Positions 9,342 to 21,473 are shown, counted from the first letter of the stretch. The stretch: 64,000 nt of DNA from Methylocella silvestris (GCF_002891535.1 NZ_PDZR01000014.1:36946-100945); one strand, 5' to 3'. Notes: generated from the letters alone by a model not told the origin. A program made the numbers and translations.

Positions 9342-9802
9342 AGCGGCGCGCCTGGCGCCTTCTGCGGCGGCGGAGTGCCGGCAACCGAGGCGGCGTCGAG
9401 GCAGACGAGGCCGATCTTCAGATAGCCGGCTGCGCGCAGCAGATTCATGGCTTCCATGACCTCGCCATAGGGCACGGTCTTGTCGGCGCGCACAAAAATC
9501 CGCGTCTCCTTGTCATGTTCGGTCTGCTGGTCCAGCGCGGCGCCAAGCGCCGTCCGCCCGATGGTCTCTTCCCCGAGCGAGAGCGACAAATCCGGCTTTA
9601 CCGTCAAAAACAGCGGCTTGTCCGGCCGCTGCGCGGCTTGCGCGGTCGAGGCCGGAAGATCGACATTGACGTCGACCGTCGAAAGCGGCGCGGCGACCAT
9701 GAAAATGATCAACAGCACTAAAATAACGTCGATGAAGGGGGTGACGTTGATCTCGTGGTTGAGTTCGAGATCGTCATCCGCCTGCGTTAGCTTCACGGCC
9801 AT
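9338..9802 (-). CDS. exbD: biopolymer transporter ExbD
   Basis: 154-residue inner-membrane protein with one transmembrane helix (about 21-41) containing the conserved proton-path aspartate D25 in NVTPFIDVILVLLI, and a periplasmic domain with the usual VRADKTVPYGEVM motif. Together with ExbB it forms the proton-driven motor for TonB. ATG 9802 is chosen because the longer open frame has no family similarity. It lies 4 bp after exbB and overlaps tonB, so exbB-exbD-tonB form one operon. Confidence 0.93.
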   Translation of the reverse strand: MAVKLTQADDDLELNHEINVTPFIDVILVLLIIFMVAAPLSTVDVNVDLPASTAQAAQRPDKPLFLTVKPDLSLSLGEETIGRTALGAALDQQTEHDKETRIFVRADKTVPYGEVMEAMNLLRAAGYLKIGLVCLDAASVAGTPPPQKAPGAPL

Positions 9803-9806
9803 GCGT

Positions 9807-10856
9807 TCACTCCGCCGGGCGGCGCATGGCGATGACATGCCGGTCCAGCTCGTCCCCGGACAGAGCGGCGCGGTCAAGATCGCGCGAGACGTGGCGCAGC
9901 ACCTCCGCCGCCGCGTCGCCGAGCTGCGCCTTATAGCCGGTGATCGCGCGCGCGAAGACGTTGTAGATCATGACGGCCGGAATGGCGGCGACAAGGCCCA
10001 TCGCCGTCGCCAGCAGCGCTTCGGCGATGCCCGGGGCGACGACCGCAAGATTGGTCGTGTGAGTCTTCGATATGCCGATGAAGCTGTCCATGATGCCCCA
10101 CACCGTGCCGAACAGACCGACGAACGGGGCCGTCGCGCCGATCGTCGCGACCACCGAGGTTCCACGCGCGATCTTTCGCCCCGCATGCGCCTCGAGACGG
10201 GACAAAAGCGCCGCGACGCGCTCCTTGACGCCCTCTGCCGGCAAGCCGCGCGAGCGGACTTCCTCGCTCCGCGCCGCCTCGACGAAGCGGGCGACCGGCG
10301 AGCGCTGATCCTTGAACGCGGTTTGCGCCGCACTGAGATCTTCGGCCTCTGTGACCGCCTCAAGGTCCCGGCGCGCCGATGCGCGGGCCCGCCACAGCTC
10401 CAGGCTTTTGACGAGCCAGATCGTCCAGGTGACGAGCGAGGCGAAGGCGAGGCCGATCATCACGCCTTTCACGATACGGTCGGCGTGCAGGAACATGCCC
10501 CAGGGCGAAAGGTCTGTCGGCGTCGCCGCCGCAAGGGATGTCATTGGCTGTGGCTCGGCTTTTGCGGGCTCCAGCCCGGACGGGCTTGTGGCTGGATGCG
10601 GAGTTACGGCCGCAAGCTCCTGCGGGCTGGCCGGTTCGACGACCGGCGTTTGACTTCCCGGTTGCGCCGGCGCCGCCTCCGGAGCGGCGCTTGGCGTTTG
10701 CTCGCCGGCCGGAACGGGAGATTGCGTCGCCGCCGGCTGCGCGCCCAAGGGCGCAGCGCTCAAGGCGAAAGCCAGCACGAGGCCTGCAAGCCTAGCGCAC
10801 AGCCAGTCGCGACCGCGATCTGCCGCGCACGACAAGTCCGTTTCCAGTCGGATCAT
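9807..10856 (-). CDS. exbB: ExbB/TolQ-type proton channel protein with long N-terminal extension
   Basis: 349 residues. A signal-like hydrophobic stretch (about 22-40) is followed by a Pro/Ala/Gln-rich low-complexity periplasmic segment (about 41-115), then the MotA/ExbB/TolQ domain with helices near 130, 240-265 and 280-300 and the GATAPFVGLFGTVWGIM signature. The extended N-terminus is the variant known for ExbB of Rhizobiales and Pseudomonas. ATG 10856 is preferred over a frame extending to 10949. First gene of the exbB-exbD-tonB operon. Confidence 0.9.
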   Translation of the reverse strand: MIRLETDLSCAADRGRDWLCARLAGLVLAFALSAAPLGAQPAATQSPVPAGEQTPSAAPEAAPAQPGSQTPVVEPASPQELAAVTPHPATSPSGLEPAKAEPQPMTSLAAATPTDLSPWGMFLHADRIVKGVMIGLAFASLVTWTIWLVKSLELWRARASARRDLEAVTEAEDLSAAQTAFKDQRSPVARFVEAARSEEVRSRGLPAEGVKERVAALLSRLEAHAGRKIARGTSVVATIGATAPFVGLFGTVWGIMDSFIGISKTHTTNLAVVAPGIAEALLATAMGLVAAIPAVMIYNVFARAITGYKAQLGDAAAEVLRHVSRDLDRAALSGDELDRHVIAMRRPAE

Positions 10857-10889
10857 AGAAAAGTTCCCGTCAACAATAGAATAGTTCCC
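10857..10889 (-). promoter_or_regulatory. direct repeat ahead of exbB
   Basis: On the minus strand the 12-mer GGGAACTATTCT is repeated as GGGAACTTTTCT with a 21-bp period; the second copy ends at the base before the exbB ATG. Two helical turns apart, it fits a tandem operator, but the nearer copy may simply include the ribosome-binding site. Confidence 0.35.
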
Positions 10890-11132
10890 AATTAGGCCGC
10901 CGCTCGAGGTGATTATAAAGAATGACGCGTCCGCCAACCAGAAATTCAATCGATCTGGCGACTATTTGATGGATTTTACGCCTCGGCAAGCCGCAAGCGA
11001 GCGGCATGCGGGAAGAGGCAAGATCGCCCTTTGCTGATTCCGGCGAAATCAACCGGTGGCGGCGCGGGCATTGAAGACTCCCGCTCAGCAGTTCGGAGGG
11101 GTTCGCGCGGCCTTCTATGATCGGAATATGCT

Positions 11133-11966
11133 CTAATGCGCCATAAGGACCGGCAGATTCGCCTCGGCCAGAATCTCGCTGGTCACTTTGCCGAAAATCA
11201 ATTGCCGCAGCCGGCTGCGCGTATAACCCCCCTTGATCAAAAGATCGGCGCCAAGCGAAGCGGCGGTGGCGAGAAGCGCGGCCCCGGGCGATTCATCCTT
11301 GGCCTCGATGACGCCGACCCGCGCGGGGGCGCCGTGCCGGCGCAGGCTCCGCGCCATTTGTTCGTCGCTCGGCCCCGGCAGAGCCGGTCCCGGCACGGTG
11401 AGGATGATCACGTCACGGGCGCGTTCGAGCAGCGGCATGGCGAAGGCGACGCTGCGCACCGTGTCGGTCGTTCCATTCCAGGCGATGGCGATGCATTCGC
11501 CAAGCGTCTGCGGCGGCTCGGGCGGCGCGATGAGCACGGGCCGCCCGCTTTCGAACAAAACCGCCTCAAGCGTCGATTTACGCGGCAGGCGGGGTCCCGT
11601 CCCCGGCCGCCCCACGGCGATCAAATCGAATGCGCGGCCATATTCGCCGACCCCGCTGTCCGACACGAGCGCGTCGCCAAGCCAGCCATAGGACGGCCGC
11701 GCCTCGCCATCGCGCGGCCGCTCGATATGCCGGCTCTCCATGAAGCCTTCGAAAGTCCGGCGGCCGTGATCGACGAAATCGCGACGCGTGCGATGGTCGA
11801 GGACAACGCCGCTGAGGGCAAAATCCGCAGCGACGAATTCGACGACGTCTGGGCCGACGGCGACCCCCTCGATGTAGGAATTGAACCGGCGCGCCAGCGT
11901 CAGAGCCGAAGTCATCACCGCGTCCATCATGACGTGGTCCTCGACCGGTATCAGGATCGATTTCAT
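11133..11966 (-). CDS. universal stress protein (UspA family)
   Basis: 277-residue protein with two Usp-like halves. The C-terminal half has the ATP-binding signature pattern G-G-Y-T-R-S-R-L-R-Q-L-I-F-G followed by TSEILAEANLPVLMAH, and the first half starts MKSILIPVEDH. Such tandem proteins are cytosolic stress-response factors. Isolated on the minus strand; the 276 bp towards exbB hold no gene I can support. The ligand and trigger cannot be read from sequence. Confidence 0.88.
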   Translation of the reverse strand: MKSILIPVEDHVMMDAVMTSALTLARRFNSYIEGVAVGPDVVEFVAADFALSGVVLDHRTRRDFVDHGRRTFEGFMESRHIERPRDGEARPSYGWLGDALVSDSGVGEYGRAFDLIAVGRPGTGPRLPRKSTLEAVLFESGRPVLIAPPEPPQTLGECIAIAWNGTTDTVRSVAFAMPLLERARDVIILTVPGPALPGPSDEQMARSLRRHGAPARVGVIEAKDESPGAALLATAASLGADLLIKGGYTRSRLRQLIFGKVTSEILAEANLPVLMAH

Positions 11967-12186
11967 CGGACGAAGCCCCTGCCCTCACCACCGCCGCCAT
12001 GATGCGCCTTTTGGCGGGCGAAATCATCCTCTGCGCCGCTCTGACGAAGCGCGGCGCATAACGAAAGCTTCACCATAAAATAGCTATTGACTGATAAATA
12101 TCTTTACTCAACATAAGCTTGACCTTAACTGATTGAATTGCGGCTTTCGTGAGGCGAATGAACCCGCCCGCCCAAGGGGCACGTCG

Positions 12187-15100
12187 ATGGGCGGTGTTAC
12201 GTCGATTGCAGAAGCGCGACACTTAAAGAAACTCGACACACGCGAAACGCACATCGAGCGGCTACTCGCCGACGCCCGCCTGAAACTCGTCGAGACCGGC
12301 GCCCGCAACCGTCTCATCCACACGCCGCGCGGCGCCAAACGCACGCGCTGCCTGCCGCTGGTCGGCGCCAAGCCCGATCCCGTCTTTGTCAACCTCGTCC
12401 GCGAAGGCAAGCAGCTGCGCTTCCTCCCTGTCGCCGGCCAAGAGGCCCACGTGAAGGCGACTCAGGCCAAGGCAGCTCACGCCAAGGCGTCGCGGCCCGA
12501 TCACGAGGCGGCGGCGCGCGGCGGCGGGCATCCCGGCCGCAGCGGTCTGCAAACCCTGCTTGCGCCGGAAGTCCTGCAAAAGCGCCTGCACGCGATCTAT
12601 CGCGACGGCAAGACCGCAGAGGAGGAGCGCGGCGTCAACATCCTCTTTCTCGCGCTTGGCTTTCTGCGCTGGTACGAAGACGAGAGATCCGACGCTCTGC
12701 GCGAGGCGCCGCTGATCCTGCTGCCGATCACCCTCGTTCGCGACGCCAGAAGATCAACCTTCGACCTCGTCTTCCGCGACGACGATATTGTGTCCAACCA
12801 GGCGCTACAGGAGCGTTTGCGCGGCGATTTCGCGATCAGCCTGCCGGATGTGCCCGACGCCGAAAACTGGCTGCCAAGCGGCTATTTCAGCGCTGTCGCG
12901 ACCGCGATCTCCGCGAAGCGGCGCTGGTCGATCGACGCCGACGCGGTCGAAGTCGGCTTCTTCTCCTCCTCGAAGCTGCTCATCTTGCGCGACCTTGATC
13001 CCGCCAACTGGCCGCATAATTCCTTGAGCGGACATCCGCTCGTGCGCGGGCTGCTGCGCGACGGCTTCGCCAGCGAGCCGCCTTTGTTCATGGAAGACGC
13101 GAGGCTCGACGAGATCCTTGCGCCGCAAGATCTCGTTCAGGTGGTCGACGCCGATTCCTCGCAGACGCGCGTTATCGAAAGCGTGCGCGCCGGGCGCAAT
13201 CTGATCGTGCAGGGACCACCCGGCACCGGCAAGTCGCAGACCATCACCAACATCATCGCCGCCGCGGCGCATGACGGCAAGACGGTGCTTTTCGTCGCCG
13301 AAAAAATGGCCGCGCTGAACGTCGTCTTCGATCGCCTGAAAAACGCCGGCCTCGGCGATCTTTGCCTCGAACTGCACAGCCACACGGCCAACAAGAGGCT
13401 GGTCGCGGACCGGCTCGAACAGACTCTGCAGTCGGCCGCTGATCGCGACTTCGAGGATCTGAAGACGGCGGACGAACTCGCGGCCGTCCGCAGCGCGCTC
13501 AATCATGTCGCCGGCCGGCTCCACCTTCCGGTATCCGACACCGGCATGACCGCGCGCCAGGCGCTCGGAATCCAGATCGCCGCCAATGCCCGCCAGATCA
13601 CGCCGGACGCCGCGCTGGTCAAAATCGCGGCGCGCTGGACGCGGGAGGATTACGAGTCGAGAGCCCAATGCGTCGAACGGCTCGCCACGCTGACGGCGGG
13701 CGCCGGGCCGCTGCACCGCCATGTCTATTTCGGGGTGCGCCGGAGCGCGCTTCAGCCAGCCGACTTCCAGCGCCTCGCGCCGCAGATGAAGCGCCTCGCC
13801 GAGGAAGCGGGCGCGCTCGCCGCAACCGCCTCCGGCGTCGCCCGCTTTCTTGGCCTGCAGCGCAGCGCCACTCTCGCCGGGGTTAGCAGCCTCATCGGCC
13901 TCCTGCGGGTCGTCGCCGCGCTGCCTCCAGAAGGGCTTGCGATCGCAAGGGCGATCCGCGAGCCCGCCACCCTTGACCGCGTGATCGAGACCGCGAAAAA
14001 GGGGCTCGACTGGCGTAGGCGCCACGTTCATTTCGCCGGCGCGTTCGAGCAGGGCATCTGGCGCGCTCCGCTTGCCCGGCTGCGCCCGGCGCTGGCCCGC
14101 GGAGCGTCTTTCTGGCCGGCGCGCTTCTCAAAAGCCTGTCGCGACAGTGAGCGTCTTATCCGCGGCCTTGCGACAGCCCCTCTGCCGAAGAGTTTGGCGG
14201 GCCGCCTCGCGCTCGTCGACGAGTTGATCCGCGGTCAGGAGCTCGCAAGCGCCCTCGACGTCGAATCTTATTTTTTGCGCGACATCCTCGGCGGCCTGTG
14301 GCGCGGCAGCGAAACCGATTTCTCCTTGCTTCACCGGACGGCGCTGACGCTCAAGGAACTCGCCCTGTTCGACGCCGACCTCAATTTCGACCGCATCATC
14401 GAGCTCGCGCGCAAAGGCGTCGCCGGCCCCTTCGCCGATGATATCGAGGCGAACCTCAACGGGCTAAAGCCGCTGGTCGCGGCGACGCTGCAGGCGCTCG
14501 ACGTCGACCTCGCGGCCCTGTTCAAGACCAAGACGATCGGCGCAATCGATCTCGAACGCCTCGCCGAACGCGCCAGCCAGTGGGCAATTCATCCGGGCCG
14601 CTTCGAGGAATGGGCCCGGCTCGCCAAGGCGGACCGGCAAATGCGCGCGATCGGTCCTCCCTCCTTCGCCGACGCGCTCGCCAGCGGCGCGCTCGAGCCG
14701 ACGCGCGCGCCCGCCATGATCGAAGCCGCATTCGCCGAGGCGACATGGCGGCGCGCAATCGCCGCCGATCCCGAGCTCGCGGCCTTCGACGGCGATCGCC
14801 ACAACGCCTTGATCGCAATTTTCCGCGCCCTCGAGCAGCGCCGCCGCCGCGCGGTCGCCCTCGGCGTGCGCGCCCGACACCAGGCCGACCTGCCCCGCGG
14901 CGCGCTCGGCGCGATGGGCGTCGTCAGGGGCGAGATCGGCCGCAAGCGCAATCACATGCCCCTGCGCAAATTGATGAAGACGGCCGGCGAGACGGTGCAG
15001 AAGATCAAGCCGGTGTTCCTGATGAGCCCGCTTTCGGTCGCGCAATATCTGCCGCCGGGCGCGCTCGAATTCGATCTTCTCGTCATCGACGAGGCCAGCC

Positions 15101-16979
15101 AGGTGCGGCCGGGCGACGCGCTCGGCGTCGTCGCCCGCTGCCGCCAGATGGTCATCGTCGGCGACAAGAAGCAGCTTCCGCCAACGCAATTCTTCGACCG
15201 CATGCTGGCCGATGACGTCGATTCGACCGACGAGGACGAGGCCACGGGCCGAGGCGGCGCGAGCTTTGCCCCGGTCAGCGACCTCGAGAGCATCCTGTCG
15301 CTCTGCGAGGCGCGCGGCGTCGAAAGCCAGATGCTGCGCTGGCACTATCGTTCGCGCCACCCTTCCCTGATCGAGGTCTCGAACGCGGAATTCTATCACC
15401 GCCTCATCATGCCGCTGGCGCCGACGAGCGAGCGCGGCGACAAGGGCCTCATCGTGCGGCGCGTCGCCGGCTCCTACGATCGCGGCGGCCTTCGAACCAA
15501 TCTTGTCGAGGCCGAGGCGATCGCGGCGGCCTGCGCTGAGCACGCGCGAGCCAATCCCGAGCTTTCGCTCGGCGTCATCACCTTCTCGACGGCGCAGCGC
15601 GACCTCATCGGCGACTGCCTCGACACGCGGCGGCGCAGCGATCCTCTGCTCGAGGCCTTTTTGCGCGAGCGCGGCCGCGAGGATGTTTTCGTCAAAAATC
15701 TCGAAAATGTGCAGGGCGACGAGCGCGACGTGATCCTGATCTCGGTTGGCTACGGCCCGCGCGAGCCGGGCAAGCCGCTCGACCGGATGGCCTTCGGTCC
15801 GATCTCCAGCGAGGGCGGCGAGCGCCGCCTCAATGTGCTGTTCACAAGGGCGCGGGCGCGCTGCGAGATCTTCGCCTCCTTCGGCTCGGGCGACATCAAC
15901 CTCGAACGCGCGACGGGGGCGGGACCGCGCGTGCTGAAACGGTTCCTGCAATTTGCCGAAACCGGCGTTCTCGAAGAAGCGAAGGCCACCGGCGGCGATT
16001 TCGAGTCGCCGTTCGAAGCCAATGTCGCCGCCGCAATCGAATCGATGGGATTTGCCGTCGAATCGCAGGTCGGCTCGGCCGGCTTTCGCCTCGATCTCGC
16101 CGTGCGCGATCCGGCCCGCCCTGGTCGCTTCATCCTCGGCGTCGAATGCGACGGCGCGACCTATCATTCGGCGCTATGGGCGCGCGAGCGGGACCGCTTG
16201 CGCCAGGAGGTGTTGGAAGGCTCGGCTGGCGCATTCACCGCATCTGGAGCACGGACTGGTTCTATCGTCGCGACGAACAGCTGCGCAAGCTCAAAGCCGC
16301 GCTCGAAACCGCACGCGGCGAGGCGCGTCCGGCGCCGACGCCTGGCGCCGCAAGCCAAAATGCGAAACCGGCGCCCGCGCGTCGGACTGCCGGCAAGACG
16401 AGACCAAAGGAGCGCGCCGCAGCAGAGCCCGGGACAAAGCGCCCCGCCCTTCGGGTCGCAGCCCTGCCGGCCCCCTATGTCATGGCGAGCGGAGACGCTT
16501 TCCCCGGCGAAGCCATCGACGCCATGGACGCGCCCCATCTCGCCGCGATCGCCCGCTCGGTGATCGAACAGGAAGGGCCGATCCGCCAGGATGAAATCAT
16601 GCGCCGGGTCGCTTCCTTTTTTGGCCGCGATCGGCTCGGGGGACGCGCGGCGCAAAATCTTGCCGCCGCCTTCGATCTCCTGAAAACAAAGGCCGCGGAG
16701 CTGTGCCGGGACGGCGAATTCTGGCTCACCGCAAATCAGAAGCGCGCGCCACAGGTGCGCTGCCGCGCCAGCGCGCCGGCGCGACTGCAAAAGCTGGCGA
16801 TGATCGCCCCGGTCGAAATCAAGGCGGCGATCGAGATGGCCGGCGCGCGCGCGAAGGAAAATGGCGAGGCGGATCTTGCGGCGGCGGTGGCGGCGCTGCT
16901 CGGCCTGCCAAGACGGCCGGCCCGCGCCAGGGCGCGCGCCGCCGCTTCCTCCACGGAAAGAATTTCAGCCAAGATCTGA
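12187..16979 (+). pseudogene. giant DUF4011 / SF1 helicase / DUF559-like nuclease / DUF3320 protein, broken by one-base frameshift
   Basis: About 1,597 residues if the frameshift is repaired. N-terminal DUF4011 region, Walker A GPPGTGKS at residue 343, Walker B VIDEAS with D968-E969, later SF1 helicase motifs (NVQGDERDVILIS, NVLFTRAR), then a Vsr/DUF559-like nuclease fold (FILGVECDGATYH) and a C-terminal DUF3320 domain. At 16,221 a C appears to be missing (GGCTCGG where GGCCTCGG restores the reading), so the first frame runs into unrelated sequence and the DUF3320 part lies in the next frame to 16,979. Either a real mutation or a sequencing error. ATG 12187 follows AAGGGG; an earlier in-frame start exists at 12,133. 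Proteins of this build are associated with phage defence; I recall a similar layout called Hhe. Confidence 0.85.
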
Positions 16980-17938
16980 CGGATCGAAAGCCCGAAACGT
17001 CGAGCAGAATTCGCAGGTGACGCCAATCCGTCCGTCGTCGCCAACCATTTCCCTGCGCTCCTGCGGCGAAAAGCCAAGCAGCATGGCCCTGACGCTCTCG
17101 TCCGAACAGCGGCAGGCGTCGCGCACGCTCTGCGGCTCGAATACTTTTACGCCCGGCTCGTGGAACAGGCGGTAGAGCAGCCGCTCGCTGGACAGCATCG
17201 GATCAACCAGCTCGTGGTCCTCGATGGTCGCAACCAGCGCCTTGGCCTCGGTCCAGGCGTCGTCCTCGCGCAGGGGCTCATAGGCGACGCTGGGCGGCGT
17301 GTCGCCGGGAGGAAGATCAATCGGTCCGCGCCGTTCGGCGGCGCTCGGGAGGAATTGCACCAAAAGGCCGCCGGCGCGCCAGCTGACGCCCTCGGTCGTC
17401 ACATGCTGCGCCACGGCGAGTCGCACCTGCGTCGGAATTTGCTCGGATTGACGGAAATATTGATGCGCGGCTTCCTCCAGCCCCTGCCCGGTCAGCGCAA
17501 CGACGCCCTGATAGCGCGCCGCCTCGGCGCCCTGGTCGATTGTAAAGGCAAGGTGCCCGGCGCCAAGCAGATCGGCGCCCGGCGGCGCTTGATTGAGGCG
17601 GGCGGCGTCGAATCGCGCAAAGGCGCGCAGCCGATCCGGGGCGTCGAAATCGACGACCACCATATCGACCGGCCCGTCGCCACGCGTCTGCAGCTGGAAG
17701 CGGCCGGCGATTTTCAGCGACGATCCCAGCATCACGGTCAGCGCCAGCGCCTCGCCAAGGACGCGCGCGACGGCGACAGGATAGGCGTGCCGCTTCAAAA
17801 TTTCGTCGACGCTGGGGCCAAGCCGCACGACCCTGCCGCGCACGTCGAGCCGCTCAACCGCGAAGGGCAGCACGGCGTCGTCCTGCCCGCGATCCGAAAC
17901 GACGCGCGATTGCGGCGCGTTGTCAGGTCGCCAGCCGC

Positions 17939-17942
<4 letters not shown>
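16965..17942 (-). CDS. hslO: Hsp33 redox-regulated chaperone
   Basis: 325-residue cytosolic holdase activated by oxidation. The C-terminal zinc switch is intact: CRC near residue 280 and CEFC near 310, matching the C-x-C...C-x-x-C pattern. The core contains the usual [13 protein letters not shown] motif. It overlaps argF by 4 bp (17,939-17,942) and its 3' end overlaps the convergent helicase frame by 15 bp. The argD-argF-hslO order is common in Rhizobiales, so it is probably read from the argD promoter. Confidence 0.94.
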
Positions 17943-18888
<946 letters not shown>

Positions 18889-18892
<4 letters not shown>

Positions 18893-20091
18893 CCCGCGGC
18901 CTCATTGACGCCGGACGTCGCTTTCTCAAGACGCGCGCAGGCGGCCCCGAGCCGCTTCACCCCTTCGGCCGCTTCCGCCTCGCTGATAATCAGCGGCGGC
19001 AGCAGGCGGGCGACATTGTCGCCGGCTGGAATGACGAGAATTTTCTCGGCCCGCGCGGCGACGACGAAATCCGCTACCGGCGCGCGGAGCTCAAGCCCGA
19101 GCATCAGGCCCTCGCCGCGCACATTGGCGACGGTCCGCGGATAGGCCTCGATCAACGTCATCAGCCCCTGCTTCAGCCTGCCGCCGACCGCCGCGACATG
19201 ATCCAGAAACCCCGGCGCCAGAACAACGTCGAGGACGGCGTTGCCGATGCTGGTCGCAAGCGGATTGCCGCCATAGGTCGTCCCATGCGTTCCGACCGTC
19301 ATGCCCTTGCCGGCCTCCCGCGTTGCGAGGAAAGCGCCGAGCGGAAATCCGCCGCCGATGCCTTTGGCGATCGCCATGATGTCCGGCTTTACGCCGTAGA
19401 GCTCATAAGCGAAGAGCGTGCCGGTGCGGCCGACGCCGGACTGAACTTCATCGCAGACGAGCAGCAGGCCATTTGCGTCGCAAAGCGCGCGCAGGCCGCG
19501 CATGAACGCTGTGGAGGCGACGCGAATTCCCGCCTCGCCCTGAATGGGCTCGACCAGGATCGCTCCCGTCTGCGGGCCGATCGCGGCCCTCACCGCATCG
19601 AGATCGCCAAATTCGACAGAGTCGAAGCCCTCGAGTTTGGGACCGAAGCCATCAAGATATTTCGGATTGCCGCCGGCCGCGATGGTGGCGAGCGTGCGGC
19701 CGTGGAAGGCGCCCTTGAAGGTCACGATGCGGAATTTTTCCGGATGGCCGGAAACGGATTGATATTTGCGCGCCGTCTTGATCGCCCCTTCGACCGCCTC
19801 GGCGCCGGAATTGGTAAAGAAGACGAAGTCGGCGAAGCTCGCTTCGCACAGGCGCGCGGCGAGACGCTCGGCTTGCGGAATCTCGAACAGATTCGACGTG
19901 TGCCAGAGCTTGCGGCCCTGCGCGATCAGCGCCTCGACAAGGTGAGGATGGCTGTAGCCGAGCGAGGCCACGGCGATGCCGCCGCCAAAATCGAGATAGC
20001 GCTCGCCGTCCGTCGCCGTCAGCCAGGCGCCCTCGCCATGATCGAAGGCAAGATGCGCGCGCGCATAGGTCGGAAGCAGCGACGAGGGCAA
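18889..20091 (-). CDS. argD: acetylornithine aminotransferase
   Basis: Class III PLP-dependent aminotransferase of the arginine pathway (N-acetylglutamate semialdehyde to N-acetylornithine), perhaps also acting on succinyldiaminopimelate. Visible motifs: [31 protein letters not shown] and the PLP lysine in AIAKGIGGG. No ATG fits. TTG 20091 gives the usual 400 residues, matches the family N-terminus ([12 protein letters not shown]) and follows GGAG by about 7 nt; an earlier TTG at 20,163 would lie only 8 nt from the predicted transcript start. First gene of argD-argF-hslO. Confidence 0.92.
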
Positions 20092-20177
20092 AGGTTCGCT
20101 CCGGGTTGACGTTCGGTCCGATTGGGAAGCCGCAAAAATCAAAAGCCGCCCATTGGGCGGCAAAAGTCGTTGAGCGC

Positions 20178-20206
20178 AATGTAGGCATTCCCTCCGGCCG
20201 GGTCAA
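20178..20206 (-). promoter_or_regulatory. predicted argD operon promoter
   Basis: Minus strand TTGACC (20,206-20,201), 17-bp spacer, TACATT (20,183-20,178). Transcription would begin near 20,171, leaving a leader of about 80 nt before the TTG at 20,091. Confidence 0.5.
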
Positions 20207-20798
20207 TTAGGAGGTATTGGTCGGAGCCTGGCCGCGCGTCAGCCTTGCGCAAGTTGCTTCGGCTAGCCTCAGAGGCGTGGAGCTGCGCCCGACGCGCGGA
20301 GCGGCCGGCCGGCGCAGCTTTTGACGCAAACGCCAGCGCGGCCGGCGAGGGCTCGCGAGGGTTAGCGCCTGCCGCCAATGGATAAAGAGGGGAGTCTTGC
20401 GCCCCGCCGCGCGCAAGCACTTGTTGAAAACCTGCCTGCGCCCTCCGTGAGGCTTGCATGCATTTCTACCACTAGTGTAGCGTTTGCCCTGCAAGCCACG
20501 ACATATCGTGTTCAGCAGCCGCCGCGGCGGAGGCGAGCAGAACGGGCGTCGTGAATGCGGGCGCTGAATCGTCTCGCGCGCAAACGCGCAACGCCTCGGC
20601 GCCGCACGAAATGGCGGCCGCAAGGTTCAAAAGGATCGCGAGGCTTCTTGTCAAACGGCGCAACGATAGGCCGCGCACACGATCCGGAGCCAGTGGCATT
20701 TTCCGGATCAAATGAAGCCTGAAAACAAAATGTAAAGGCGCAGCGTACGGGGCCAGTCAATGGCGCGCCGGCGGATCGCCAAACCCTGGGAGAGTTCG
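20207..20798. other. 592-bp non-coding stretch between argD promoter and gcrA
   Basis: No convincing gene on either strand; the open frames here have no family character. An 8-bp perfect inverted repeat GATCCGGA / TCCGGATC (20,681-20,688 and 20,702-20,709, 13-nt loop) lies about 90 bp ahead of gcrA and could be a regulatory site. Confidence 0.4.
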
Positions 20799-21473
20799 AT
20801 GTCCTGGACCGATGAACGCATCGACCTGCTGCAGAAAATGTGGCTGCAGGGAATGAGCGCCAGCAAGATCGCCAATGAGCTTGCAAATGGCCTGACCCGC
20901 AACGCCGTGATCGGCAAGGTCTACAGGCTCGGGCTCTCCGGCCGCGCCAAGGGCGACGCGCCAACCGACGGCGAGGCGAGCCCGAAAGCTATGCCGCGCT
21001 CCCCGGCGCGAACGTCCAGCCATGGGTCCGGCCATGGGTCGCTTGGCCACGCCTCGGGCCCGATCGCCCATCATCCGGTCGCCCCGGTTCATCACGCCTC
21101 CGCCCCGATCGCCAGCCAGGGCGCGCACTACCAGATGTCGCGGGCGCAGCCACAGCCGACCGCCCACAGGCCGTCTGCCGGCCCCGGCCTCATCAGCGGA
21201 AATACAGCGCTGGCCGCGGAACCGATGCGCTTCGAGGCCCCGCTACAGGCTCCGAGCGCAGACGTCGTCGTGCCGATCATCGAGCCGGTGACCATCATGG
21301 AGCTGCGTGAATCGATGTGCAGATGGCCGATCGGCGATCCGACGCAGGCCGATTTCCGTTTCTGCGGCGCGCGCAAAACGCCCGGCGCGGGGCCCTATTG
21401 CGGCTGTCATTCGGCTATCGCCTATCAACCGCAGCAGGATCGCCGCCGGCAGCGTCCGCCAAAAATCGCTTAA
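20799..21473 (+). CDS. gcrA: GcrA family cell-cycle regulator
   Basis: 224 residues. The N-terminal DNA-binding domain (1-45) reads MSWTDERIDLLQKMW then ASKIANEL and TRNAVIGKVYRLGL, typical of GcrA, which with sigma-70 activates promoters carrying CcrM-methylated GANTC sites in alphaproteobacteria. A long His/Ala/Pro-rich linker follows, then the conserved C-terminal sigma-70-binding block CRWPIGDP...FRFCGA...YCGCH (about 173-210). ATG 20799 follows GGGAGAG and is preferred over a start at 20,760. Good marker for the class. Confidence 0.94.
   Translation: MSWTDERIDLLQKMWLQGMSASKIANELANGLTRNAVIGKVYRLGLSGRAKGDAPTDGEASPKAMPRSPARTSSHGSGHGSLGHASGPIAHHPVAPVHHASAPIASQGAHYQMSRAQPQPTAHRPSAGPGLISGNTALAAEPMRFEAPLQAPSADVVVPIIEPVTIMELRESMCRWPIGDPTQADFRFCGARKTPGAGPYCGCHSAIAYQPQQDRRRQRPPKIA

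Noticed and set aside
14464..16167. 567-codon minus-strand frame inside the helicase
   Set aside because: No domain character; shadow of the helicase core.
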